Origin: CAVSUR01 sp963846005
GTDB taxonomy: Bacteria > Actinomycetota > Actinomycetes > Streptosporangiales > Streptosporangiaceae
NCBI GenBank assembly: GCA_963846005.1
Contig: CAWJUH010000007.1
Coordinates: forward strand, 124,001 to 188,000
Reading direction: 5' to 3'
DNA length: 64,000 nucleotides
The notes beneath the pieces were generated by a model. That model was not told the origin of the DNA. It saw only the letters and a list, made by a program, of their open reading frames with translations, and ran no database searches. The position numbers were made by a program, and so were the translations under genes. Position 1 is the stretch's first letter. Every line of letters begins with the position of its first letter. This document shows positions 28,026-36,644 of the stretch, piece after piece.

Positions 28026-29396
28026 CTAGGCCGTCCACCACTCTTCGTCGTCAGCGGCCTTGCCGGTCTTGGCGCCGGCCGGCTGCCTGGCGGGACCGCC
28101 CGCCGGGGTCCCGTTCTCCGGCTGGCCGGACGGGGCCGGGCGGCTGTGCGCAGCGCCGCCGTTGGCCGGCGCGGGCGCCGCGGCCACCGCCTTGGGCTGC
28201 TGGCCCGCGGCGACGGCGCCGCCGCCCTGCTGCGGCTTGAGCGCGTCGGCCAGGCCCGGCATCTGGGTGCCCAGCAGCTGGCTGATCTGGGCCAGGTGCG
28301 CGGCCACGCTCTCCTTCTGCTTGTTGAGCTCGTCCACCTGCCGCTGGGCCAGCGTCCGGATCCGGTCTGACTCGGACTTGGTCTCGGCGAGCTGCTGGTC
28401 GGCCTGGCCCTTGGCCTGCGCGACGATCTGGTCGGCGTTCTTCTTGGCGTTGCTGACCAGCTGGCGGGAGTGCTGGTCGGCCTCGCGCCGGGTCTGCTCG
28501 GCCTGGGCGCTGGCCTTGGCGGCCCGCTGCTCGGCGGTCGCGGCCCGCTGCTCGGCCTCGGACACCATCTTCTGGGTCGCGGTCTGCGCGGCGGCGAGGC
28601 GCTCGGCCTCCTGCCGCTCGGCTTCCTCGCGGCGGGAGGCCAGCTGGATCTCGAACTCTGCCTCGGCCTGGGCGCGCTGCGCCTCGCTCTCCTCCAGGAT
28701 GCGCTGCGCCTGGCTGCGCATCTCATCCGCCTGCCGCTTGGAGGTGGTGAGGATCTCGTCCCGCTCGCGCTTGGACGACGCCTTCAGCTGAGCGACCTCG
28801 CGCTCGGTGGTGGTGCGCAGCTTGGCGATGTCGCGCTCGATGGAGGCGCGCTTCTCGGCCACCTCGTGCTCGGCGGTGGCCCGCAGCTTCGCCGCCTCGC
28901 GCTCGGTGGTCGAGGTCAGCTCGTCGGCCTCGCGCCGGGCGGTGGTGCGGATGGCGTCGGCCTCGCGCTCGGCGGAAGAGCGCTGGTCGTCGGTCTCCCG
29001 CTTGGCGATGGCCCGCAGCTCGGCCGCCTCGTTCTCGGCCGCGGCCCGCAGCTCGGCCGCCTCGACCTTGGCCGTGGCGTTGAACTCGTTGGCCGCCGAC
29101 CGGGCCTCCTGCAAGATCTCGGTGGCCTGCTCCTCGGCCAGCCTCAGCAGCTGCTCGATCCGCGAGCCCAGGCCGGAATAGGTCGGCCGCTCCTGCTCCT
29201 GGATCTGCCGGTGCGCGTCCGCCAGCTCGCGCTGCAGGGCCTGCACCTGCTCGCGGTGCTGGCGCAGCTCACCGTCGATCTGCTTGAAGTGCTCATTGAC
29301 TTGATGCGGGTCGAAGCCGCGCATCACCCGCGCGAAGTCGCGCTGCGGGGTCTCCTCGAAGAAGTTGCTGAGCTGGGCATCGATATCGGGCTGCAT
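28026..29396 (-). CDS. DivIVA-type long coiled-coil protein (Scy/FilP-like)
   Basis: A 456-residue protein. An N-terminal DivIVA-like segment (DFARVMRGFDPHQVNEHFKQI) leads into a coiled coil of nearly 300 residues with an 11-residue-like AExEAxxLRxxA periodicity. The tail is disordered Pro/Ala/Gly and ends acidic (DDEEWWTA). Such proteins form cytoskeletal scaffolds at hyphal tips in Streptomyces, organising polar growth with DivIVA. The neighbouring epimerase, thiolase and MeaB order matches the region around scy/filP in Streptomyces, which supports orthology to that group. At 456 residues it is longer than FilP and much shorter than Scy. Confidence 0.82.
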   Translation of the reverse strand: MQPDIDAQLSNFFEETPQRDFARVMRGFDPHQVNEHFKQIDGELRQHREQVQALQRELADAHRQIQEQERPTYSGLGSRIEQLLRLAEEQATEILQEARSAANEFNATAKVEAAELRAAAENEAAELRAIAKRETDDQRSSAEREADAIRTTARREADELTSTTEREAAKLRATAEHEVAEKRASIERDIAKLRTTTEREVAQLKASSKRERDEILTTSKRQADEMRSQAQRILEESEAQRAQAEAEFEIQLASRREEAERQEAERLAAAQTATQKMVSEAEQRAATAEQRAAKASAQAEQTRREADQHSRQLVSNAKKNADQIVAQAKGQADQQLAETKSESDRIRTLAQRQVDELNKQKESVAAHLAQISQLLGTQMPGLADALKPQQGGGAVAAGQQPKAVAAAPAPANGGAAHSRPAPSGQPENGTPAGGPARQPAGAKTGKAADDEEWWTA

Positions 29397-29613
29397 ATCG
29401 CCTAATCCTGAGTAGATGTGGGGGAATAGCTAGCCCCGGGCGAGTGCCTCACGAGCCCGCGGGCCGGCCGACAACGCTACCGAAGTCATGGCCCGGCCAG
29501 CGCGCAAAGCTGATCGCCCCGGTCGTTCGCACCCTACTCTCCCGCCTGCGGCCCCGCGGGCGGTTCGGGGCCGCTGGTGCTGGAGATATCAGTCTTTACC
29601 GATATGCCGAGGC

Positions 29614-30108
29614 TCATGGCGGCCGAAACAGCCCGATATGTGACGTCCGGAGCTTTTCGCCGGCCGCTGTCTCAGCCCGGCCGAAGGCGCGGTCCGGAGC
29701 CTGGACCAGCTCGGTCAGCACTCCGCCGAGGCCGGCCGGATGCAGGAACGCGATCGAGGCGCCCATGGAGCCGTGCCGTGGCCGCGCGTCGAGCAGCCGG
29801 ACCCCGGCGGTCCCGATCTCGGCCAGCGCCGCGGTGATGTCGGTCACGCCGTAGCCGACGTGGTGCAGCCCCTCGCCGCGGCGCGCGATGAACCGGCCGA
29901 CCGTGGTGCCCGGGCCGAGCGGCTCCAGCAGCTGCACGTAGGACGCCCCGGCCGGGCCGCCGGCGACCTGCAGCATCGCCTCCCTGACGCCCTGATCCTC
30001 GTGGATCTCGCGGCTGACGACCTGCAGCCCGAAGGTGCCGGAGTAGAAGGCGATCTTCTCCTCCAGGTCGCGGCAGGCAATCCCGACATGGTCGATCCGG
30101 GTCAGCAT
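29614..30108 (-). CDS. mce: Methylmalonyl-CoA epimerase
   Basis: A 164-residue vicinal-oxygen-chelate protein that interconverts (S)- and (R)-methylmalonyl-CoA. The metal ligands are visible: His 7 (IDHVGIA), Gln in YVQLLEPL, His in LHHVGYGV and Glu in LTELVQ. The ATG at 30108 has GAAGGG upstream. The C-terminal 22 residues (after LVQAPDRAFG) extend past the usual family end. It is divergent from the thiolase gene across 86 bp, and together with thiolase, MeaB and a mutase it serves propionyl/methylmalonyl-CoA metabolism. Confidence 0.9.
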   Translation of the reverse strand: MLTRIDHVGIACRDLEEKIAFYSGTFGLQVVSREIHEDQGVREAMLQVAGGPAGASYVQLLEPLGPGTTVGRFIARRGEGLHHVGYGVTDITAALAEIGTAGVRLLDARPRHGSMGASIAFLHPAGLGGVLTELVQAPDRAFGRAETAAGEKLRTSHIGLFRPP

Positions 30109-30194
30109 GATGATCCCTTCGCTCCGGCGCCCCGCCGGCCCGCGCCCGCCGCGCCGGACTGGTCGCCCGGCGGCCCGCAGGTATCGTTGCACGT

Positions 30195-31394
30195 ATGGCA
30201 GAAGCGGTCATCGTTGGCGGAGCACGGACACCGACCGGGCGGCTGATGGGCGCGCTGAAGGACTTCAGCGCCGCGCAGCTCGGCGGCATCGCGATCAAGG
30301 CGGCGCTGGAGCGCGCGGGCATCCGCGGCGACCAGGTCGACTACGTGATCATGGGGCACGTGCTGCAGGCCGGCGCGGGCCAGATCCCGTCCCGGCAGGC
30401 CGCGGTGGCCGGCGGCATTCCGATGTCGGTGCCGTCGCTGACCATCAACAAGGTCTGCTTGTCGGGCCTGGACGCGATCGCGCTGGCCGCCCAGCTGATC
30501 CGGGCCGGCGAATTCGAGGTCGTGGTGGCGGGCGGCATGGAGTCGATGACCCAGGCTCCGCACCTGCTGGCCGGCTCGCGCCGGGGATTCAAGTACGGCG
30601 CGGCCAGCCTCGCGGACGCGATGGAGCTGGACGGCCTGACCGACCCGTTCGACCACGTGTCGATGGGCGAGTCCACTGAGCGGCACAACGCGCGGCTGTC
30701 CATCGGCCGGGCCGAGCAGGACGAGTTCGCGGCCCGCTCGCACCAGCTCGCCGCCCGCGCCATCAAGGACGGGCTGCTGGCCGAGGAGATCGTCGGCGTC
30801 GAGATCCCGCAGCGGCGCGGCCAGCCGCCGGTGGTATTCGACGCCGACGAGGGCGTGCGCGCCGACGCCACGGCCGAGTCGCTGAGCCGGCTGCGCCCGG
30901 CGTTCGCGGCCGACGGCACGATCACCGCCGGGACTGCCTCGCAGATCTCCGACGGGGCGTGCGCCGTCGTGGTGATGTCGGCCGGGGCGGCGGCCGCCGC
31001 CGGGGCCCCGGTGCTGGCCGAGGTCGGCGCCCACGGCGTGGTGGCCGGGCCGGACAACTCGCTGCACTCTCAGCCGTCCCGGGCTATCTCCCGCGCGCTG
31101 CGCAAGGCCGGGCTGAGCGTGGCCGACCTGGACCTGATCGAGATCAACGAGGCGTTCGCCGCGGTCGCCGTCCAGTCCATGCGCGACCTCGGCATCGGCC
31201 CTGAGCGGGTGAACGTCAACGGCGGCGCGATCGCGATCGGGCATCCGCTCGGCGCGTCGGGCGCCCGGATCGCCTGGCACCTGATCTGCGAGCTGCGCCG
31301 CCGCGGCGGCGGCCTGGGCGCGGCCGGCCTGTGCGGCGGCGGCGGCCAGGGCGACGCGCTGCTGCTGCGAGTGCCCGCGCCCGCCCGCGGCTGA
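30195..31394 (+). CDS. Acetyl-CoA C-acetyltransferase (thiolase)
   Basis: A 399-residue thiolase that condenses two acetyl-CoA to acetoacetyl-CoA or runs the reverse reaction. The acyl-accepting Cys is in NKVCLSGLDAI, the catalytic His in AIAIGHPLGASGARI and the second Cys in GLCGGGGQGDALL. The length and the NEAFAAVAVQ motif fit the biosynthetic (AtoB/PhaA) class. The ATG at 30195 has a weak ribosome-binding site and may be nearly leaderless. The MeaB gene follows after 9 bp, so the two are probably co-transcribed. Confidence 0.92.
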   Translation: MAEAVIVGGARTPTGRLMGALKDFSAAQLGGIAIKAALERAGIRGDQVDYVIMGHVLQAGAGQIPSRQAAVAGGIPMSVPSLTINKVCLSGLDAIALAAQLIRAGEFEVVVAGGMESMTQAPHLLAGSRRGFKYGAASLADAMELDGLTDPFDHVSMGESTERHNARLSIGRAEQDEFAARSHQLAARAIKDGLLAEEIVGVEIPQRRGQPPVVFDADEGVRADATAESLSRLRPAFAADGTITAGTASQISDGACAVVVMSAGAAAAAGAPVLAEVGAHGVVAGPDNSLHSQPSRAISRALRKAGLSVADLDLIEINEAFAAVAVQSMRDLGIGPERVNVNGGAIAIGHPLGASGARIAWHLICELRRRGGGLGAAGLCGGGGQGDALLLRVPAPARG

Positions 31395-31403
31395 GCTCCG
31401 GCC

Positions 31404-32378
31404 GTGCCCGCGCTCGATCCCGGCGCCCTGGTCAGCGCCGCCAGCGACGGCGACCCGCGGGCGCTGGCCCGGCTGATCTCGCTGGTCGAGAGCGGCTCGG
31501 ATCAGCTGCGCCCGATCATGGAACTGATCGCGCCGCTGACCGGGCGCGCGCGGGTGATCGGGCTGACCGGCGCGCCCGGGGTCGGCAAGTCGACCGTGAC
31601 CGGGGCGCTGGTGCGCCATTACCGCGGGCACGGCAAGCGGGTCGGGGTGCTGGCCGTCGACCCGACCTCGCCGTTCAGCGGCGGCGCGCTGCTCGGCGAC
31701 CGGGTCCGGATGCAGGATCACGCCACCGACGCCGCCGTGTTCATCCGCTCGATGGCCAATCGCGGGCACCTCGGCGGGCTGTCCTGGGCCACTCCGCAGG
31801 CGCTGCGCATCATGGACGCGGCCGGCTTCGAGATCGTCCTGGTGGAGACCGTCGGCGTCGGCCAGGCCGAGGTCGCGATCGCCGCGCTGGCCGACTCGAC
31901 CCTGGTCGTGGTCGCGCCGGGGATGGGAGACTCGATCCAGGCCGCCAAGGCCGGCATCCTGGAGATCGCCGACATCTTCGTGGTCAACAAGGCCGACCGG
32001 CCCGGTGCCCAGGAGGCGATCAGGGACCTGCGCACGATGCTGGCGATGGCGCAGCGCGCCGAGGGTGCCTGGAAGCCGCCGATCGTGGCGGCCACCGCCG
32101 CTGCCGGCGAGGGCATCGACGACCTCGCGGCCCGGCTGGCCCGGCACGCGGACTGGCTGGCTAAGTCGGGCGAGGGTGACCGGCGGCGGCACGAGCGGGC
32201 CCGGGAAGAGATCACCGCCATCGCCGTGACCGAGCTGCGCCGCCGGCTCGGCGCGCTGCCGGGGGAGTCGCGGCTGGACGAGCTGGCCGACCGGGTGGCC
32301 CGGGGCAAGACCGATCCCTACGCCGCGGCCGACGAGCTGATCGGCGACCAGGCGGAGGCCGTCGCCTCAGCCGGCTGA
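31404..32378 (+). CDS. meaB: Methylmalonyl-CoA mutase-associated GTPase MeaB
   Basis: A 324-residue G3E-type GTPase that protects and reloads B12-dependent acyl-CoA mutases. It has Walker A GAPGVGKST, the DPTSPFSGGALLGDRVRM signature, a VETVGVGQAEV switch and NKAD for guanine recognition. The GTG start lies 9 bp after the thiolase stop. Its client here could be the mutase at 37496 or another mutase elsewhere. The last 12 bases overlap the convergent DUF2127 gene. Confidence 0.93.
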   Translation: MPALDPGALVSAASDGDPRALARLISLVESGSDQLRPIMELIAPLTGRARVIGLTGAPGVGKSTVTGALVRHYRGHGKRVGVLAVDPTSPFSGGALLGDRVRMQDHATDAAVFIRSMANRGHLGGLSWATPQALRIMDAAGFEIVLVETVGVGQAEVAIAALADSTLVVVAPGMGDSIQAAKAGILEIADIFVVNKADRPGAQEAIRDLRTMLAMAQRAEGAWKPPIVAATAAAGEGIDDLAARLARHADWLAKSGEGDRRRHERAREEITAIAVTELRRRLGALPGESRLDELADRVARGKTDPYAAADELIGDQAEAVASAG

Positions 32379-33194
32379 CGCGCCGCCGGCGTCCGCCGCG
32401 CCGGTCCTCGCCGCGGCCGCCCGGGTCGGCGGTGTCCTGGCCGCGGCGGCGCTGGCCGCCGCGGCCTCCAGCACCGACTCGCTGCGCAGCCGGGCCTCGT
32501 AGGCGGCCTTGCCGCCGCGGGCGCCGAACAGCCGCTTGGTGATCACCAGGTACAGCACCAGCGCCAGGTTGACGCCGAACAGCAAAAGCTTGAAGGCGCT
32601 GAACCCGATGCTCAGCTCGTAGATCTCGTACGGCAGGCCGAGCGAGGTCGCCACCATGGCGAAGTACTCGCCCCAGCGCCGCCCCAGCCACAGGCCCGCC
32701 GCCTCGGTCAGCTCCACCACGGCGTACAGCGCCAGCACCGCCACGATCAGGTCGATGGTGCCAGGGCTGAGGGTCAGCGCGTGGTGGATCAGGCCGACCA
32801 GCTTGGAATGGTCGATGTTGTAGCCGAAGTCGCGGAACAGCGTCCGGAAGGCCGGGCGCTCCCGGTCGAAAGCGTGCTCGATCGAGTGCCGCGAGCCGCG
32901 GAAGTGCCACAGCACGTAGGCCAGCACGCCGACCAGCACCCCGCGGACGAGGCGCTCGACCGCGAACACCCGCAAGATGACCGAGCTGCGCACCTCCTTG
33001 CCGCGGCGCGGCTCCGGCGCCTGCGCGGCCGGGCCGGTGCGCTGCGGCGGGCCCGGCACGAAGGCCGCGCACCGCAGGCACTGCCACGCCTCGCCGTCCG
33101 CGGTCCGCGCGCTCAGCTGTTCCCGCAGCTCAGGTTCCTCAGGCGCGTACGTGACATGCCCGGATCGCCCGCAGCTGAGCAGCGACCAGTCCAC
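32367..33194 (-). CDS. DUF2127 domain-containing membrane protein
   Basis: A 275-residue protein. A short N-terminal part has a Cys pair (WQCLRCAAF) suggesting a metal site. Then come about four membrane helices of the DUF2127 type (LVRGVLVGVLAYVLW, LIVAVLALYAVVELTEAAGLWLG, LLLFGVNLALVLYLVITKRLFG) and an Ala-rich tail. The function of the family is not known. It starts at a GTG, and its upstream region carries the tandem palindromic repeat at 33269. Its end overlaps the meaB end by 12 bases. Confidence 0.8.
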   Translation of the reverse strand: MDWSLLSCGRSGHVTYAPEEPELREQLSARTADGEAWQCLRCAAFVPGPPQRTGPAAQAPEPRRGKEVRSSVILRVFAVERLVRGVLVGVLAYVLWHFRGSRHSIEHAFDRERPAFRTLFRDFGYNIDHSKLVGLIHHALTLSPGTIDLIVAVLALYAVVELTEAAGLWLGRRWGEYFAMVATSLGLPYEIYELSIGFSAFKLLLFGVNLALVLYLVITKRLFGARGGKAAYEARLRSESVLEAAAASAAAARTPPTRAAAARTGAADAGGASAG

Positions 33195-33268
33195 ACCGGC
33201 AGCCTACGGCAGCCCGGCGACGACCCGGTTCCGCCGGATGTGCAGCTGTTGGCCAGGCCGGGATGTCC

Positions 33269-33422
33269 CCAGGCCGCGGCCTGGTCAGGCCGCAGTGTCC
33301 CAGGCCGCGGCCTGGCCAGGCCGCAGCGTCCCCAGGCCGCGGCCTGGCCAGGCCGCAGCGTCCCCAGGCCGCGGCCTGGCCAGGCCGCAGCGTCCCCAGG
33401 CCGCGGCCTGGTCAGGCCGCGG
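33269..33422. repeat. Five tandem ~32-bp units, each with a 16-bp palindrome
   Basis: Units start at about 33269, 33300, 33332, 33364 and 33396. Each contains the perfect palindrome CCAGGCCGCGGCCTGG followed by a related half ending GGCCGCAGCGTCC; the first and last have a GTC in place of GCC. The array lies between the start of the DUF2127 gene and the stop of the degenerate ABC gene, covering the latter's last codons. It could be a terminator array, a protein-binding array or simple slippage. Confidence 0.8.
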
Positions 33423-34086
33423 CGCCGGCCGGACCGAGGACGCCGTCGGCCAGCACCAGCACCTCGCCGCAGACCCGCGACAGGGCCAGGGCGTCGCAGC
33501 CGACCACCAGGATGGCGGTGCTGCGGGCCAGCTCGCGCAGCCCGCCGTCCAGCGCCGCCGCGTCTCGCAGCGGCAGGTCGTCGAGCAGCCCGTCCGCCAG
33601 CAGCAGCGCGGGCTCGCCCGCCGCCGCGGCGGCCAGCCGGGCCCGGCGCACGACCGCCTCCGGCGCGGAGCGCAACGGCACCCCGGTCCACGGGGACAGC
33701 CCCAGCCGGTCGATGATGGCGGCGCTGAGCGCGCGCTGGTCGGCCGCGGCGACCGGTGCGCTGCGCGCGGCGCGCTCGACCAGGCCGCGGACCCGCACGG
33801 CGGGCTGCGGCCGCCGGGCCCGGCGGGCCACGCCGACCCGGGACCGGACCGCGCCGCGTCCGGCCGCGGTGGCCAGGTCCGCGCCGAGCACCCGCAACTC
33901 GCCGTAGGCAGGCCGGGCGTGCCCGGACAGCAGATCCGTCAGCGCCGCCCCCGCCTCCGGCCGCGGCACCGCGATGCCGAGGGGCGGCTGGCCGCCGGGC
34001 GGGAAGTCGATCCGGAAGCTGGCCGACCGCAGCGCCCAGCCCAGGCCCTGCTTCAGCCCGACCCCGGCGGCGGCCAGCACCGGCAC
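33412..34086 (-). CDS. Degenerate ABC-type ATPase-like protein
   Basis: A 224-residue protein with the outline of an ABC nucleotide-binding domain but without its ATP motifs. Where Walker A should be there is AVPRPEAGAALTDLLSG, with no GxGKT. The signature position reads RSAPEAVVRRARLAAAAAG and the Walker B/H-loop region LLLADGLLDDL through LVVGCDAL. Hydrolysis is therefore unlikely. It may be an inactive partner subunit or a decaying gene. The GTG start and long open frame suggest it is still translated. Confidence 0.5.
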   Translation of the reverse strand: MPVLAAAGVGLKQGLGWALRSASFRIDFPPGGQPPLGIAVPRPEAGAALTDLLSGHARPAYGELRVLGADLATAAGRGAVRSRVGVARRARRPQPAVRVRGLVERAARSAPVAAADQRALSAAIIDRLGLSPWTGVPLRSAPEAVVRRARLAAAAAGEPALLLADGLLDDLPLRDAAALDGGLRELARSTAILVVGCDALALSRVCGEVLVLADGVLGPAGAAA

Positions 34087-34598
34087 GGCCCGTACGGCCC
34101 ATGCGGCCGGGTCCTCACGTCCAGCCGGCCCGGCCGGGCAGTCGCGCCCGGCCCGTCCGGCTCCGCCGTCGTCCCGCTCAGCGCGACCAGCCGGGCCGTC
34201 GGCAGCCCCGGCCGTTCCGCCCAGCCCGTCGTCATCCCCGGCCGCCCAGCCGGAGCCGGCGCCGCGGCCGGAGCGGATGCTGGCGCGGCTGCCGCGCGCG
34301 GCGGCATGGCCGCCCGGCGCGTTTTCCCGTTCCCTGGTTCCCCCGATTCCCGCCCCCCGATGCGTCCCGGCCCACGGCCTGGCCGCGCTGCCGCGGGGCC
34401 TGCGTGATCGTCACTGCCTGGCGGCCGGCTACGCCCCCTGCTTTCCACCCGGCCCGGACTCTGGTCACTTCAGCCCCTTGCCTACCGCGCTATATTACTC
34501 GCTGTTACCTTTTGATCTACATGCGCAACACCGTCGGATTACCGGCCCGGGCAGCCAAAGCCGGCGGCGCAGCCTGGCTGCAGCGGTACGTTGTGGCT
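34087..34598. promoter_or_regulatory. Intergenic region with AT-rich promoter-like patch
   Basis: No gene is supported in these 512 bp, which are mostly low-complexity GC-rich sequence between divergent genes. An AT-rich stretch at 34485-34525 (TATATT at 34491) is the likely promoter of the MarR gene. If transcription starts near 34502, the MarR protein could begin at an in-frame ATG at 34521 rather than at the GTG at 34599. Confidence 0.35.
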
Positions 34599-35111
34599 GT
34601 GCGCAAGCCGCTCGCTCTCCCGTTTGACCCGATCGAGCGGGCCGCGGGGACCTGGGAGCGCAGGTTCGGCGATTCGCGGCCGATGGCCGCCGTCACCTCG
34701 ATCATGCGGGTGCAGCAGATCCTGCTCGCCGAGCTGGACGAGCTGCTGCGCCCGCACGAGCTCACCTTCGCCCGGTATGAGGCGCTGGTCCTGCTCAGCT
34801 TCAGCCGCACCGGGGCGCTGCCGCTGGGCCTGATCGGCGAGCGGCTGATGGTGCATCCGACCAGCGTCACCAACACGATCAACCGGCTGGAGCAGCAGCG
34901 GCTGGTCACCCGGCGGCCGAACCCCGACGACGGCCGCGGCACGCTGGCCGGGATCACCCCGGCCGGCCGCGCGGTGGTCGAGCGGGCCACCGCTGACCTG
35001 ATGGCGGCCGGGTTCGGCATGGCCGGCTACGACGCGGGCCAGCTGGAGGAGATGTTCGGCCTGCTGCGGGCCCGGCGGCTGCAGGCCGGCGACTTCGGCC
35101 CCTTGGGCTAG
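34599..35111 (+). CDS. MarR-family transcriptional regulator
   Basis: A 170-residue MarR-family winged-helix repressor. The recognition region is IGERLMVHPTSVTNTINRLEQQRLV, with the wing RRPNPDDGRGTLAGIT. The opening VRKPLALPFDPIERA closely resembles a MarR protein conserved near the mutase genes in Streptomyces, which is why I chose the GTG at 34599 over the ATG at 34521. Being in the acyl-CoA mutase neighbourhood, it is a candidate ligand-responsive regulator of these genes, though this is not shown. Confidence 0.82.
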   Translation: MRKPLALPFDPIERAAGTWERRFGDSRPMAAVTSIMRVQQILLAELDELLRPHELTFARYEALVLLSFSRTGALPLGLIGERLMVHPTSVTNTINRLEQQRLVTRRPNPDDGRGTLAGITPAGRAVVERATADLMAAGFGMAGYDAGQLEEMFGLLRARRLQAGDFGPLG

Positions 35112-35171
35112 CTGACCGGGCGGGCAGGCCGGGCCGGCTGCCCCGGCGGGAAGCCAGCCGCGCCGGGCAGG

Positions 35172-36644
35172 TCAGCCGCTGCCGGTGCCGGTGACCGGTG
35201 ACGGCGCCCAGCTCCGGCCGCCGTCCCTGGTGATGTACACCTCGCCGAGGCTCGCGTCGGCCGGCACGGCGATGCCGACCGCGGGCGAGGTCATGCCCAC
35301 GTAGGCGAAGCCGCCGGGCGGCGGATCGGCCACCTTCGCGCTGGCCCAGCTGCCGCCGGCGTCCGCGGAGAAGCACATGCCGGTGCTGGTGGCCAGCACG
35401 GCCACGCCATCGTCCGCGGCGGCCAGCCAGGCCGCCCGGCCGGTGCTGCTGGCCTGCCCGGCCTGGGTCCAGCTCGCGCCGGCGGGCGAGGCGTAGATGG
35501 TCTTGACCGCGGCGCCCCCGCTGCTGGCGTCGCAGCTGAGCAGCAGCCGCGACCCCGCCGCCGTCCCGGTGGCCGATCCCGCCGCGAGCTGGGCCCCGGC
35601 GGGCTGGCCGGTGCGCAGCGCCGCCCCGGTCTGGCAGGCCGGCGGGATCTGCCCGGCCACGTGCCAGGCCGTGCCGTCCAGCGGGCCGGTGAGCACCGCG
35701 CCGGAGGGAGCCAGCAGGTAGCCGGCCGGCTGGCCCGGGTCAGCGCGGGTGCCGGAGGCGATCACCAGGCTGGCCGCGGCGGCCCCGCCGCCGGCGGCGC
35801 GGAGGTCCTGCGCCGCGCCCGGCACCTGGGTCCAGGTGCCCGACCCCGCGGCCGCCGAGTACAAGGTGAAGCTGGTGCAGCCCGCGGCGTAGTCCCGGCC
35901 CTGGCCGCTGCACCGGGCGAAGATCGCGAACGCCCGCCCGGCCGCCGCTTCCAGCGCGATGACCCGCTGCCCGCCGGTGCCCTGCCGTTGCCAGGTCCGG
36001 CCGCCGTCAGCGGTGTCCCACAGCGCCGGCCCGTAGGCCCAGCCGTCCTGCAGGCTGGCGAAGCGCAGCTGGCTGACCCCGCGGCTGCCGGACGGCCCGG
36101 GGGCGAGCGGGGCGCTGACCCCGTACCAGGAACCGCCGAACGTCGAGGTGCCCGCCAGCGAGGTGCAGTACCGGGTGGCGCAGTGGCCGGGCGTCCCGGC
36201 CTGGCCGATGACCGCGCCGACCAGGCCGCCGGTGCCGGTGCCGGTGATCGTGACCGAGGTCGGCGCGAAGCTGGCCGGGACCGCCGCGCCGGAGGTCGTG
36301 GCCGACAGCCCGGTTGAGGACGGGATCTGGGTGGCGGACTTGGTGGCCTCGCTGCCCGGCGTGGCGCTGGGCGCCGGGCTCGGGCTCCTCGCGGGCTGGG
36401 TGGGCAGCGAGGCTTCGGCCGCGGGCCGTTGCCGGCCGGGCCCCGGGCGCAGCTGGGCCACCAGGGCCGGGGCGGCGGCGGCGCCGGCGATGACCACCGC
36501 GGCGGCGGCGCCGGCCAGCAGCGCGCGCTGCGCCTTGCGCCGCCGCGCCCGGCGCCGGACCCGCTCGAACGTGCCCGGCGGCGGCAGCAGCGGTTGCACG
36601 GACGCGTTCAGCAGCTCGTGGATGCGGTCGGAGTCGTCAGTCAC
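35172..36644 (-). CDS. Membrane-anchored beta-propeller (BNR-type) protein, likely anti-sigma partner
   Basis: A 490-residue protein. The first 40 residues are cytoplasmic (DRIHELLNASVQPLLPPPGTFERV). One membrane helix follows (LLAGAAAAVVIAGAAAAPALV), then a Ser/Pro linker and an outer domain with Asp-box-like repeats (WDTADGGRTWQ, CFSADAGGSWAS, YITRDGGRSWAP). Its start overlaps the stop of the sigma gene by 8 bases, so the two are coupled. The topology fits a membrane sensor that holds the sigma factor, although no classic anti-sigma zinc motif is seen. Confidence 0.75.
   Translation of the reverse strand: MTDDSDRIHELLNASVQPLLPPPGTFERVRRRARRRKAQRALLAGAAAAVVIAGAAAAPALVAQLRPGPGRQRPAAEASLPTQPARSPSPAPSATPGSEATKSATQIPSSTGLSATTSGAAVPASFAPTSVTITGTGTGGLVGAVIGQAGTPGHCATRYCTSLAGTSTFGGSWYGVSAPLAPGPSGSRGVSQLRFASLQDGWAYGPALWDTADGGRTWQRQGTGGQRVIALEAAAGRAFAIFARCSGQGRDYAAGCTSFTLYSAAAGSGTWTQVPGAAQDLRAAGGGAAAASLVIASGTRADPGQPAGYLLAPSGAVLTGPLDGTAWHVAGQIPPACQTGAALRTGQPAGAQLAAGSATGTAAGSRLLLSCDASSGGAAVKTIYASPAGASWTQAGQASSTGRAAWLAAADDGVAVLATSTGMCFSADAGGSWASAKVADPPPGGFAYVGMTSPAVGIAVPADASLGEVYITRDGGRSWAPSPVTGTGSG

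Noticed and set aside
33269..33422. CRISPR-like spacing of repeats
   Set aside because: Units are head-to-tail with no unique spacers and no cas genes are present.
33263..33907. A repeat-rich plus-strand ORF (GRGLARPQRP-like units) over the palindromic array
   Set aside because: It is only the translation of the DNA repeat and the antisense strand of the ABC-like gene, with no ribosome-binding site.
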